The notes: generated by a model not told the origin, from the sequence alone. DNA of 64,000 nt from Actinoplanes couchii (GCF_016862075.1 NZ_BOMG01000102.1:62001-126000); one strand, 5' to 3'. Numbered from the stretch's first letter, positions 7,900-16,126 are shown. Made by a program: numbers and translations.

Positions 7900-8814
7900 A
7901 TGGAGCTGATCCGGGGAGCGGGGTATTCGTCGCCGGCGCGTGTCGGCGCGCCGGTTCGGGCGTCGCTGACGGTGGGGCTGGTGCAGCATCGGTGGCGGGA
8001 GGATGCTGCTGAGCTGCGGGAAGTCCTGTTCGCGGGCATCGGGGCGGCTGCTGGGGCGGGGGCTTCGGTGGTGTTCCTGCCGGAGCTGACGCTGTCGCGG
8101 TACCCGGCGTTCGCGTTGCCGGCCGGGAAGCCGGTCGAGCAGGCCGAGGATCTGGCTGATGGGCCGACGCTGGCGTTCGCGGCGGCCGCGGCCCGGGAGT
8201 TCGGGGTCGCGGTGCACGCTTCGTTGTACGAGCGAGTGGATCTCGGGGACGGGCTCGGGTACAACACCGCGATATTGATGGACAAGTCCGGAAATCTGGT
8301 GGGGAAGACTCGGAAGACGCATATTCCGGTAACCGAGGGATACGTCGAGGACCACTATTTTCGTCCCGGCCCGGCAGACGACGCCTATCCCGTGCACCGA
8401 TTCGGAGATGTCGGGATCGGGCTGCCGACCTGCTGGGACGAATGGTTCCCCGAGGTCGCCCGCTGCTACGCCCTGGCCGGCGCCGACGTCCTCGCCTATC
8501 CGACCGCGATCGGCTCCGAACCGGACCACCCCGACTTCGACACCCAGCCGCTGTGGCAGCAGGTCATCGTCGGGCACGCGATCGCCAACGGTCTCTTCAT
8601 CGTCGTCCCGAACCGCACCGGCGACGAGGGCCGGATCAGCTTCTACGGCTCGTCGTTCATCGTCGACCCGTACGGCCGGATCCTCGCCCGCGCGCCCCGC
8701 GACGAGGAGGCGGTCCTGGTCGCGGACCTCGATCTGAACCAGGGCAGAGACTGGCTGGAGCTGTTCCCGTTCCTGCGCACGCGCCGCCCGGACACCTACG
8801 GCGGCCTGACATGA
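7900..8814 (+). CDS. aguB: N-carbamoylputrescine amidase (nitrilase superfamily)
   Basis: A 304-residue C-N hydrolase. The catalytic triad is visible as Glu62 (FLPELTLSRY), Lys139 (GKTRKTHIP) and Cys178 (LPTCWDEWFPE); the CWDxWFPE form is typical of AguB. The family converts N-carbamoylputrescine to putrescine, CO2 and ammonia in the cytoplasm. ATG 7900 precedes the conserved part by about 20 residues; the region upstream is AT-richer and probably holds the promoter. The gene ends in ATGA overlapping aguA, and the pairing with aguA and an amine oxidase strongly supports the assignment. Confidence 0.93.
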   Translation: MELIRGAGYSSPARVGAPVRASLTVGLVQHRWREDAAELREVLFAGIGAAAGAGASVVFLPELTLSRYPAFALPAGKPVEQAEDLADGPTLAFAAAAAREFGVAVHASLYERVDLGDGLGYNTAILMDKSGNLVGKTRKTHIPVTEGYVEDHYFRPGPADDAYPVHRFGDVGIGLPTCWDEWFPEVARCYALAGADVLAYPTAIGSEPDHPDFDTQPLWQQVIVGHAIANGLFIVVPNRTGDEGRISFYGSSFIVDPYGRILARAPRDEEAVLVADLDLNQGRDWLELFPFLRTRRPDTYGGLT

Positions 8815-8849
8815 CGCGCCGGCACCTGCGGTGGCCTGATATGACGTGG
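8790..8849 (+). repeat. 30-bp tandem duplication across the aguB stop / aguA start
   Basis: Positions 8790-8819 and 8820-8849 are near copies. Each contains GGCCTGA(C/T)ATGACG, so the overlapping stop/start of the aguB-aguA junction occurs twice in frame. The second ATG (8841) lies directly before the conserved TWRMPAETEPH start of agmatine deiminase. Confidence 0.75.
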
Positions 8850-9854
8850 CGGATGCCGGCCGAGACCGAGCCGCACACCTGTACCTGGATGGCCTGGCCG
8901 TCCTCCGGTTACACCGACGGCGACACCGCCCGCGAGGCGTGGGCGTCGGTGGCCCTCGCGGTCGCCGAGTTCGAGCCGGTCCGGCTGGTCGTCGACCCGT
9001 CCGCGGTCGCCGACGCCCGGCGCTGGCTCGGTGGCGCCGTCGAGTACTTCGAGACGCCGCTGGACGACGCCTGGATGCGCGACATCGGGCCCACGTTCGT
9101 CGTCGGCCCGGCCGGGCTCGGCGCGGTGGACTGGGTGTTCAACGGCTGGGGCGGGCAGAGCTGGGCCACCTGGGACAAGGACGCGGAAGTCGCCCGGCAG
9201 GTCGCGGAGTGGGCGGGCGCCACGCTCGTCGGCTCGGCGCTGGTCAACGAGGGCGGCGGGATCCACGTCGACGGGCACGGGACCGTGCTGGTGACCGAAA
9301 CCGTTCAGTTGGATCCGGGGCGTAACCCGGGGTGGTCCCGCAGCGATGTGGAGGCCGAGCTGCGGCGGACCCTGGGTGTGCACGAGGTGGTGTGGCTGCC
9401 CCGTGGACTGACCCGTGATTATGAGGAGTTCGGGACGCGCGGTCATGTCGACATCGTGGCGACGATGATCGCCCCGGGGAGGGTGCTGATCCACGCGCAG
9501 CCCGACCCGCGGCACCCGGATTTCTCCGTGATCGAGGCGATGAAGGCGACATTTCCGCGAACCTGGGAACTGATCGACCTCCCGGCGCCGGAGAACCTCA
9601 CCGACGACTTCGGCCCAGTTGATCATTCGTACGTGAACCACCTAGTCTGCAACGCCGGTGTCGTCGCCGGCACGTTCGACGATCCCCGGGACGCCGCGGC
9701 ACTCGACATCCTGGCCGCCGCCTACCCCGGCCGCCGGGTGATCGGCATCGACGCCCGTGCGATCTTCGCCCTCGGCGGCGGCATCCACTGCATCACCCAG
9801 CAGGAACCCCGCGTCACCCAGCAGGAACCCGCAGTATCAGGAGGAAGACCGTGA
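8811..9854 (+). CDS. aguA: Agmatine deiminase
   Basis: A 347-residue peptidyl-arginine-deiminase-fold protein of the AguA family, which hydrolyses agmatine to N-carbamoylputrescine and ammonia. Visible elements are RMPAETEPHTCTWMAWPSS at the start, DDAWMRDIGP, NEGGGIHVDG, GHVDIVATM and the catalytic Cys327 in GGGIHCITQQ. ATG 8811 overlaps the aguB stop. A duplicated ATG at 8841 may be the ancestral start. After Cys327 the protein has a repeated ITQQEPR/VTQQEPA tail. It overlaps the next gene by GTGA. Confidence 0.94.
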   Translation: MTRRHLRWPDMTWRMPAETEPHTCTWMAWPSSGYTDGDTAREAWASVALAVAEFEPVRLVVDPSAVADARRWLGGAVEYFETPLDDAWMRDIGPTFVVGPAGLGAVDWVFNGWGGQSWATWDKDAEVARQVAEWAGATLVGSALVNEGGGIHVDGHGTVLVTETVQLDPGRNPGWSRSDVEAELRRTLGVHEVVWLPRGLTRDYEEFGTRGHVDIVATMIAPGRVLIHAQPDPRHPDFSVIEAMKATFPRTWELIDLPAPENLTDDFGPVDHSYVNHLVCNAGVVAGTFDDPRDAAALDILAAAYPGRRVIGIDARAIFALGGGIHCITQQEPRVTQQEPAVSGGRP

Positions 9855-11200
9855 CCGATTTCGACGTCGTGGTGGTCGGTGCCGGTGTCACCGGGCTGAC
9901 CGTCGCCAACCGCCTGCACGCCGCCGGTAAGAGCGTGCTCGTCCTGGAGGCCCGCGACCGGGTCGGCGGCCGGCTGCTCACCGAGGACATCGAGGGCGTC
10001 CGCCTGGAGGTCGGCGGCCAGTGGGTCTCCCCGGACCAGACCGCCCTGCTGGCGCTGATCGACGAACTCGGCCTGGAGATGTACTCCCGCTACCGCGCCG
10101 GCGAGTCGGTCTACATCGGCGCCGACGGGGTGCGGCGCACGTTCGAGGGCGAGCAGTTCCCGGTGCCGGCGACCACCGAGGCCGAGATGGAACGCCTCAC
10201 CAAGGAACTCGACCGCCTCGCTGCCGCGATGGACCCGCTCGCCCCGTGGGAGCACCCGGACGCCGACGAACTGGACCGGATCTCGTTCGCGACCTGGCTC
10301 GCCGCGCAGACCGACGACGCCGAGGCCCGCGACAACATCGGCCTCTACATCGGCCCGGCGATGCTGACCAAGCCGGCACACTCGTTCTCGGCGCTGTCGG
10401 CGGTGCTGATGGCGGCGTCGGCGGGCGGGTTCAGCAACCTGGTCGACGCCGATTTCATCCTGGACCGGCGGGTCGTCGGCGGACTGCAGCGGGTGCCGCT
10501 GGCGCTCGCCGCCCGGCTCCCCGAGGGCACCGTGCACCTGTCCGAGGCGGTCACCACAATCGAATGGGATGCCGACGGCGGCACCGTTTTCACCGGCCGG
10601 GGCAGCTATTCCGGCCGCCGGATCCTGATGGCCGTCCCGCCGACGCTCGTCAACCGGGTGCAGTACATTCCGGCACTGCCGCCGGTGCAGGCCCAGATGC
10701 GCCAGCACATCTCGTTCGGGCTCGTGGTGAAACTGCACATCACCTACGACACCCCTTTCTGGCGTACGAACGGACTGTCCGGAACCGCGTTCAGCCCGTA
10801 CGCGCTGGTGCACGAGGCGTACGACAACACCAACGAGGACATCGACGGCGAAACCCGCGGCACCCTCGTCGGTTTCGTCTCCGACGTGAAGGCCGACGGC
10901 ATCCTGGCCCTGTCCCCGGAGGCCCGCAAACAGGCGGTGCTGGAATCGCTTGCCGCCTATTACGGCCCGGAGGCACTGAACCCGGTCGGGTATTACGAGA
11001 GCCCGTGGATGGCCGACGAATGGACGGTCGGCGCCTTCGGGACCAGCTTCGACATCGGCTCGCTGACCCGGTACGGCAGCCACCTGCGCCAGGAGGTGGG
11101 CCCGCTCTCGTTCGCCAGCAGCGACATCGCCGGGCTCGGTTTCCAGCACGTCGACGGAGCGATCCGAATGGGAGAGGCGATCTTCCGGCGGTACGCGTGA
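9851..11200 (+). CDS. puo: Flavin monoamine oxidase, probably putrescine oxidase
   Basis: A 449-residue FAD-dependent amine oxidase. The N-terminus has the dinucleotide fold VVVGAGVTGLTVANRLHAAG and the LEARDRVGGR motif. The C-terminus has the second FAD motif (SSDIAGLGFQHVDGAIRMGE). The family oxidises primary amines with O2 to aldehydes, ammonia and H2O2. Placement after aguB-aguA with a 4-bp GTGA overlap suggests putrescine as substrate, giving 4-aminobutanal. Specificity within the family cannot be read from sequence alone; another polyamine or monoamine is possible. Confidence 0.88.
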   Translation: MTDFDVVVVGAGVTGLTVANRLHAAGKSVLVLEARDRVGGRLLTEDIEGVRLEVGGQWVSPDQTALLALIDELGLEMYSRYRAGESVYIGADGVRRTFEGEQFPVPATTEAEMERLTKELDRLAAAMDPLAPWEHPDADELDRISFATWLAAQTDDAEARDNIGLYIGPAMLTKPAHSFSALSAVLMAASAGGFSNLVDADFILDRRVVGGLQRVPLALAARLPEGTVHLSEAVTTIEWDADGGTVFTGRGSYSGRRILMAVPPTLVNRVQYIPALPPVQAQMRQHISFGLVVKLHITYDTPFWRTNGLSGTAFSPYALVHEAYDNTNEDIDGETRGTLVGFVSDVKADGILALSPEARKQAVLESLAAYYGPEALNPVGYYESPWMADEWTVGAFGTSFDIGSLTRYGSHLRQEVGPLSFASSDIAGLGFQHVDGAIRMGEAIFRRYA

Positions 11201-11211
11201 CAAACGGCGGT

Positions 11212-11712
11212 TCAGGGCCGCAGGGCGTACCGGAAATCCTGGTAGGTCCGTTCGATCTCGCCCTCGTGACTGGCGACGAGGCGGGCGTTCGGGCGGGTCG
11301 GTAACAGGGCGATCAGCCGGTCGTAGAGTTCGCCGATCTCGGCCGGGGCCGCACCGTCGCGGTCGGCGCAGCGGCGGAGGGCGTTCTCGCGGGTGTCGGT
11401 CAGGACCACCTCGTGGAACGTGCATCCCAGTTCGGCGGCGAGCGCCTCGGCCTGCTCGATGAACGCGGGACGGGCCAGCAGTTGCGGGATCACCACGTCG
11501 TACCCGCTGAGCAGATGTGTCCTGGCGGCGGCGAGCGCGATGTCGCGGGCGAGCAGCCCGGCCGGCCCGGGCTGCTCGCGCCAGCCGCCGATCAGGTCAC
11601 GGATCCGGTCGACGTCCAGCGTCAGGGCGAGCGGATGCCGCTCGGCGAACATCCGGGCGATCGCCGACTTGCCGCACGCCGCGGGCCCGTTCAGCAGGAT
11701 GAGCCTGGCCAT
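11212..11712 (-). CDS. P-loop kinase-like protein (AAA_33 / zeta-toxin-like fold)
   Basis: A 166-residue protein with Walker A GPAACGKS at residues 9-16, a nucleotide-kinase-like LDVDRIRDLIGGW segment and a lid-type arginine region (RRCADRD). Small proteins of this kind include chloramphenicol phosphotransferase-like and zeta-like kinases acting on small molecules, but also uncharacterised housekeeping kinases. No antitoxin gene is adjacent. It converges on the amine oxidase gene with an 11 bp gap. Confidence 0.82.
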   Translation of the reverse strand: MARLILLNGPAACGKSAIARMFAERHPLALTLDVDRIRDLIGGWREQPGPAGLLARDIALAAARTHLLSGYDVVIPQLLARPAFIEQAEALAAELGCTFHEVVLTDTRENALRRCADRDGAAPAEIGELYDRLIALLPTRPNARLVASHEGEIERTYQDFRYALRP

Positions 11713-11725
11713 CCCGGCATGGTAG

Positions 11726-11758
11726 AACGCGCCGGGCCCCGTGGGGGCCCGGCGCGTT
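11726..11758 (-). terminator. Perfect 15-bp hairpin
   Basis: Arms AACGCGCCGGGCCCC (11726-11740) and GGGGCCCGGCGCGTT (11744-11758) pair perfectly around a 3-nt loop. The hairpin lies just past the stop of the azoreductase gene on the minus strand and before the kinase gene. There is no T-run, as usual for high-GC actinobacteria. Confidence 0.75.
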
Positions 11759-11771
11759 CACCAGATCAAGA

Positions 11772-12395
11772 TCAGGAGCGGGTCGCCAGCGTACGCCCGG
11801 CGACGGCACACGCCTCGTGGGCCGACTGGCGCATCTCGGCCGCGAGGTCCTTGAACGAGTCCAGCGCCGGGTTGACCCCGACCAGGGTGAACTCGCGCTC
11901 GATCAGGGTGAGGTCGGCGCCCCAGATGTCGGCGACGATGCGGCGCAGGAAGTCGGTGTTGTGGTCCCAGCCCTCACGCGGGGTGCCCGGGCCGTACGCG
12001 CCGCCACGGGTGGTGAGGACGACGGCCGGCTTGCCCTCGAGGAGCTTCTCGCCGCTCTCGCCACCGGCGATGGCCAGGTCCATCCAGGTCTTGGCGTGCT
12101 GGGAGACGCCGTAGTTGTAGAACGGGAGGGCGAGGATCACCGCGTCGGCGGCGCGCAGCTCGTCGGCCAGCTCGGTGGCCAGCGCGACCGCGCTGTTGTG
12201 GGCGTCACTGCGCTGGTCGACGGGGACGTAGGCGGCCTGGATGGCGGTGGCCCAGGCGTCCGCGGGCAGCGGGTCGGCGCCGAGGTGGCGGCGCTTGATC
12301 TCCGCGCCGCCGAGCTCCTTCTCCACCAGGTCGGCGAGTTCGGTGCTCGCGGAGTTGGGGCCGAGGATGCTCGCGTCGATACGCAGGATGGCCAT
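11772..12395 (-). CDS. azoR: FMN-dependent NADH-azoreductase (AzoR-like), copy 1
   Basis: A 207-residue flavodoxin-fold quinone/azo reductase. Visible are the N-terminal LRIDASILGPNSAST phosphate-binding loop, LALPFYNYGVSQHAKTWMDL (FMN/NAD(P)H site) and TTRGGAYGPG. The family reduces quinones and azo compounds by two electrons using NADH and protects against electrophilic quinones. ATG 12395 follows AAGGGA. It diverges from a MarR gene across a symmetric operator, which predicts repression lifted by quinone or azo stress. A second azoreductase/MarR pair lies at 26.5-27.7 kb. Confidence 0.92.
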   Translation of the reverse strand: MAILRIDASILGPNSASTELADLVEKELGGAEIKRRHLGADPLPADAWATAIQAAYVPVDQRSDAHNSAVALATELADELRAADAVILALPFYNYGVSQHAKTWMDLAIAGGESGEKLLEGKPAVVLTTRGGAYGPGTPREGWDHNTDFLRRIVADIWGADLTLIEREFTLVGVNPALDSFKDLAAEMRQSAHEACAVAGRTLATRS

Positions 12396-12410
12396 GGGGA
12401 TCCCTTCGTT

Positions 12411-12456
12411 TTGAATGTTCAACACGAGACTGCCACGTCTGGTGTTGAACATTCAA
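12411..12456. promoter_or_regulatory. Paired MarR-type operator between azoR and marR
   Basis: TTGAATGTTCAACAC (12411-12425) and its exact reverse complement GTGTTGAACATTCAA (12442-12456) are 31 bp apart start to start. Each half is itself a near-palindrome (TTGAA-NN-TTCAA), so two dimers could bind on about the same face of the helix, covering both divergent promoters. Confidence 0.8.
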
Positions 12457-12483
12457 GTAGGGAATCCAGTAGTCTTTCCATCC

Positions 12484-12990
12484 GTGAGCGACAGCACATC
12501 CGTCCCCTGGCTCTCCGCCGCCGAAGAACCCGCCTGGCGAGCGCTCATCTCCGTGCTCACCACCCTGCCCCCGGCCATCGACGCCCAGCTCAAGCGCGAC
12601 TCCGGGATCAACTTCTTCGAGTACGCGATCCTGTCCTCGCTGTCCGAGGCTCCGGGTCGGGCCGTCCGGATGGGGCAGCTCGCGCACCTGGCCGCCGGCT
12701 CGCCGTCGCGTCTGTCGCACGCCGTGGCCCGGCTGGAGAAACACGGCTGGGTCGAACGCCGCAGTGTCGAGACCGCCACCGAGGCCCGCTGCGTGTGGGC
12801 CGCCCTCACCGACGCCGGCTGGGACGCGATCGTCGACGCGGCGCCGCCGCACGTCCGCGAGGCCCGCCGCCTGGTCTTCGACGTGCTCACCCCGGAGCAG
12901 GTCGATCAGCTCACCGTGATCGGCCGTCAGCTCCTGATGGCCGCGGCCCCGCACATGCGCTCATGCTTGGGGCCGCAGTCCGGCAGTTGA
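12484..12990 (+). CDS. MarR-family transcriptional regulator, azoR partner 1
   Basis: A 168-residue winged helix-turn-helix protein of the MarR family: LPPAIDAQLKRDSGINFFEY dimer helix, then MGQLAHLAAGSPSRLSHAVA recognition region, then the wing (VETATEARCVWAALTDAG). A Cys in the wing (EARCVW) is of interest, since some MarR proteins sense quinones through Cys, but it is not in the classical N-terminal position. The GTG start at 12484 places the perfect operator 28 bp upstream. Probably autoregulates and represses azoR. Confidence 0.9.
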   Translation: MSDSTSVPWLSAAEEPAWRALISVLTTLPPAIDAQLKRDSGINFFEYAILSSLSEAPGRAVRMGQLAHLAAGSPSRLSHAVARLEKHGWVERRSVETATEARCVWAALTDAGWDAIVDAAPPHVREARRLVFDVLTPEQVDQLTVIGRQLLMAAAPHMRSCLGPQSGS

Positions 12991-12993
12991 CGA

Positions 12994-13488
12994 TCAGATC
13001 CGTTTCAGCCTGTCCCGGATGGCGTCGGCGCACAGCCGGGTGGAGTCGTGATCTGTCGACGGATCGGACGACAGGAAGGTGAATGCGGTGAGTGTCGTGC
13101 TCCGTTCCTTTCCGACTCGCACCAGGATCCCGGTCCGGATCCGGCCGTGGGGAGACTTCTGATCGGTGTGGTTCCCGGATTCGCCGGAGTAGCTCGTAGC
13201 TGAGTATGTGGCCAGGAAATCGAACTCGATCGTCCCCTGGTAGACGTCGCCGAATCTGGCCCCGACCAGGGTCGGCACTCCGATGGTTCCGCTCACCTGT
13301 CGTTCGCTGCCGCTACGGGCCAGCGGCGTTTCCTGCTGGGTCGTCACCTGGGAAGTGAAGACGATTCCGGTGAGATATGTGACGATCTTCTGTTCGATCG
13401 AGGCGGTGACCGGGTCGGCGGCCTGTGCCGGGGATCCCATCGGAATCGTGGCCACCAGTGTGAGGGTCGATATCAGACGCGAAGTCAT
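12994..13488 (-). CDS. Secreted hypothetical protein
   Basis: A 164-residue protein with a Sec signal peptide (about residues 1-23, cleavage after AQA). The mature part is Ser/Thr-rich, with predicted beta-strands (VSGTIGVPTLVGARFGDVYQ), and one Cys near the C-terminus (STRLCADAI). No family is recognised. It converges on the MarR gene with only 3 bp between stops. Its start is followed by the leader region of the response-regulator gene. Confidence 0.65.
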   Translation of the reverse strand: MTSRLISTLTLVATIPMGSPAQAADPVTASIEQKIVTYLTGIVFTSQVTTQQETPLARSGSERQVSGTIGVPTLVGARFGDVYQGTIEFDFLATYSATSYSGESGNHTDQKSPHGRIRTGILVRVGKERSTTLTAFTFLSSDPSTDHDSTRLCADAIRDRLKRI

Positions 13489-13636
13489 CCGTGCTGTCCT
13501 TTCAGGTTTCGCCGGAGCGCTCGCCCGAAGGAGATCAACGAAGGAAACGTTCCTTTACCGTCCCTTGTCCTTCCCCTGACGCTCGCGGCGGGATTTGTCG
13601 GCGCTCGGTGATCACTCGTTCGCGCCGGGTGATCCG

Positions 13637-13664
13637 CCTGGCCGTGGGGAAGCCCACGACCAGG
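13637..13664 (+). promoter_or_regulatory. Stem-loop in the response-regulator leader
   Basis: CCTGGCCGTGGG (13637-13648) and CCCACGACCAGG (13653-13664) pair around GAAG with one mismatch. The hairpin ends 33 bp before the GTG start, so it may affect translation or act as an attenuator. A near-palindrome AAGGAA-ACG-TTCCTT lies further upstream at 13541-13555. Confidence 0.4.
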
Positions 13665-13697
13665 GGAATCGTCATTGATCGCGGCTACTCTTCCCCG

Positions 13698-14354
13698 GTG
13701 CGTGTGCTTCTGGTGGAGGATGACCATCCGGTGGCGGAGTCGCTCCGTCGCGGGCTCGGCCGGTACGGCTTCGAGGTCGAGTGGGTGACCGACGGCCGGT
13801 CCGCGCTCGACGCCGGCCCGTGCGACCTGGTGCTGCTGGACCTGGGCTTGCCGGACACCGACGGCCTCGACGTCTGCCGGGAGTTGCGGGCCCGCGGCTC
13901 CGTCCCGATCATCGTGATCAGCGCCCGGGCCGAGGAGATCGACCGGGTGGTCGGTCTGGAGCTGGGCGCCGACGACTACGTCTCCAAACCGTTCGGCATC
14001 CGCGAGGTCGTCGCCCGGATCCGGGCCGTGCTGCGCCGTACCGCCCCGTCCGCCGGTGGTGATCCGGTGCTGTCCGGGCGGCTCACCATCGACCTGCGGG
14101 CCCGCCGGGTGCTGGTCGACGGCGCCGAGGTCACCCTGGCCCCGCGCGAGTACGAGCTGCTCGCCTACCTGAGCACCGAACCCGGCCGCCTCTTCACCCG
14201 TGAGGAGATCATGGAGGCGGTCTGGGACACCAACTGGTTCGGGCCGACCAAGACCCTGGACGTGCACGTCGGGGCGCTGCGCCGCAAACTCGGCGAGGTG
14301 ATCACCGTGGAGACGGTGCGTGGCGTCGGTTTCCGGCTGGTGGCCGCCGCATGA
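13698..14354 (+). CDS. OmpR-family response regulator
   Basis: A 218-residue two-domain regulator. The receiver domain has the acidic pair in LLVEDDHP, phospho-acceptor Asp48 (LVLLDLGLP) and the conserved Lys in YVSKPF. The C-terminal winged helix (about 125-216) has LAPREYELLAYL and GRLFTREEIMEAVW, ending in the usual VRGVGFRL. GTG 13698 is the first sensible start because the receiver begins immediately. The stop overlaps the kinase start in ATGA, so the two proteins are co-produced. Confidence 0.95.
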   Translation: MRVLLVEDDHPVAESLRRGLGRYGFEVEWVTDGRSALDAGPCDLVLLDLGLPDTDGLDVCRELRARGSVPIIVISARAEEIDRVVGLELGADDYVSKPFGIREVVARIRAVLRRTAPSAGGDPVLSGRLTIDLRARRVLVDGAEVTLAPREYELLAYLSTEPGRLFTREEIMEAVWDTNWFGPTKTLDVHVGALRRKLGEVITVETVRGVGFRLVAAA

Positions 14355-15670
14355 TCCGGCAGCTGGTGGTCAGCTACGTGGTGCTGGTCGCGATCGCCAT
14401 CGCGGCGTTCACCGTGCCGGTCGCCTGGCTGCTCACCGACCAGTTGCACGAGGACGCGGTCAGCGCGGCCACCCGCGAGGCGGACACCGCGGCGCTGCTG
14501 GTCGCGGTCGGGGACGCGCCGTCCCGGCAGGCGCTGGCGAGCCTGACCGAGGCGTACCAGAGGCAGACTCCCGGCCGTCTCGACGTGGTCTTCGGCACCG
14601 ACGGCCCGTCCGATTTCGATCGGGCCCTCGCCGGGGAGCGGGTGGTCTCCTGGGGGCATCAGCCGGTGCTCGGCGCGGACGGCCTGATGGTGGTGGTGCC
14701 GGCCCGCGCCGACGACGGGACGATCGCCGGTGCGGTCCGGGTGACGTACCCGTCGGCGCCGATGGAACAGCGGCAGTGGCAGATCTGGGGCTTCCGGGCC
14801 GGGCTGGCCGTCGCCGTGCTGATCGCCGCCGCCCTGCTCGGGTTGCTGCTGGCCCGGCGGGTGACCAGCCCGCTGCGCGCGCTGACCCGGATGGCCGGGC
14901 GGCTGCGCGACGGTGATCTCACGGTTCGCGTCGAGGAGACCGGGCCGGTTGAGGTACGAACCCTGGCGCGCACCCTGAACACCGCCGCCGGAACCATCGA
15001 CGGGCTGGTCGGTTCGCAGCGCACGTTCATCGCCGACGCCTCCCACCAGCTGCGCACCCCGCTGACCGCGCTCCGGCTCTCGCTGGACAACATCGCCGAC
15101 GAGGCCGACGACCCGGCCCTACGCGACGACGTGGACCTGGCCGCCGCCGAGGTGGTCCGGATGAGCCGCCTGGTCAACGGGCTGCTCGCACTGGCCCGCG
15201 CCGAGGGCCACGTCTCCGCGCCGGAGGCGATCCGCACCTCGGACGTGATCGATGAACGCCTCGACGTGTGGCGGGCCGCCGCCGACGAGAAGGGGGTGCG
15301 CCTGCACCGGCCGCCCGGTTCCGGCCCGGCCGCCCTGATCACCCGCGGGAACCTCGAGCAGATCCTGGACAATCTGCTGGCCAACGCCCTGGAGGTGTCG
15401 TCGGCCGGCGACGAGATCACGGTGGCCGCCCGGCGGACCGGCTCCGCGGTGACCGTCACGGTCCGCGACCAGGGCCCCGGTATCCCCGCCGACCTGCGCG
15501 ACCGGGCCTTCGACCGGTTCTGGCGTGGCGGCGACCGCCCCGGCGGCTCCGGCCTGGGCCTGGCCATCGTGAAACAGCTGGTCGAGGACGACGGCGGCGC
15601 GGTGCGCCTGCTCTCTCCCGACGGCCCGGGCCTGATCGTGGAGCTCCGGTTTTTACTCGGGCATGGCTGA
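14351..15670 (+). CDS. Membrane sensor histidine kinase
   Basis: A 439-residue kinase. Transmembrane helices lie at about 5-30 and 150-172, flanking a 120-residue extracytoplasmic sensor. A HAMP linker (about 172-225) follows, then the HisKA box with His232 (ADASHQLRTPLTALRLS) and a C-terminal ATPase domain with an N box, DQGPGIP and GGSGLGLAIVK. It partners the regulator upstream (ATGA overlap). The signal and targets are unknown. The 3' end overlaps the convergent SnoaL-like gene by 18 bp. Confidence 0.95.
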   Translation: MIRQLVVSYVVLVAIAIAAFTVPVAWLLTDQLHEDAVSAATREADTAALLVAVGDAPSRQALASLTEAYQRQTPGRLDVVFGTDGPSDFDRALAGERVVSWGHQPVLGADGLMVVVPARADDGTIAGAVRVTYPSAPMEQRQWQIWGFRAGLAVAVLIAAALLGLLLARRVTSPLRALTRMAGRLRDGDLTVRVEETGPVEVRTLARTLNTAAGTIDGLVGSQRTFIADASHQLRTPLTALRLSLDNIADEADDPALRDDVDLAAAEVVRMSRLVNGLLALARAEGHVSAPEAIRTSDVIDERLDVWRAAADEKGVRLHRPPGSGPAALITRGNLEQILDNLLANALEVSSAGDEITVAARRTGSAVTVTVRDQGPGIPADLRDRAFDRFWRGGDRPGGSGLGLAIVKQLVEDDGGAVRLLSPDGPGLIVELRFLLGHG

Positions 15671-16126
15671 GGAATGGTGGTTCACGATCAGCCATGCACC
15701 ATCTCGCTGCTCGTAGACGAACGTGTAGCGGGCGTCCACGGTCCGGTCCCCGCCCAGCGTGAACCGGTAGGTCCCGGTGTCCACAGCGGTATCGGCGTCG
15801 AGCACGCTGACGTGCGACTCGGTGATCACGGCCGTGGGGTCGTTCTCCAGGAAGTGGTCGAAGTAGTCCACGATCCGCGCCCGGTCGGCCCGGACCTCAT
15901 TGGACACTGTCGGCACCAGCACGGCGTCCGCGGCGTACCGATCCGCGACCTTCCCGGAGTCCCCGGTGGCCAGCGACGCGTTCCACTCGACGAAGAGCTC
16001 CCGGATCTGCGCCTCGGACGCCTTCTTCCCGGGCGCGGCCGCACTGACCGCGAAGGGTGTCGCCACCCCCACCACGGCCCCGACCCCCACCACGGCCATC
16101 AGCCGCTTACTGACTCGCACACCCAT
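15653..16126 (-). CDS. Secreted SnoaL-like / SgcJ-EcaC-type NTF2-fold protein
   Basis: A 157-residue protein with a signal peptide (about 1-30, ending PFAVSAAA) followed by an NTF2-like cone domain (IRELFVEWNASLATGDSGKV, then YAADAVLVPTVSN, then DTGTYRF and an AWLIVNHHSS end). This matches the SgcJ/EcaC group, whose members have a generic steroid-isomerase fold and usually no assigned reaction. Being exported is less common. It converges on the histidine kinase gene and overlaps it. Confidence 0.8.
   Translation of the reverse strand: MGVRVSKRLMAVVGVGAVVGVATPFAVSAAAPGKKASEAQIRELFVEWNASLATGDSGKVADRYAADAVLVPTVSNEVRADRARIVDYFDHFLENDPTAVITESHVSVLDADTAVDTGTYRFTLGGDRTVDARYTFVYEQRDGAWLIVNHHSSAMPE

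Noticed and set aside
9722..11425. 567-codon minus-strand frame over the amine oxidase
   Set aside because: Antisense shadow; no recognisable motifs, and the plus-strand oxidase is clear.
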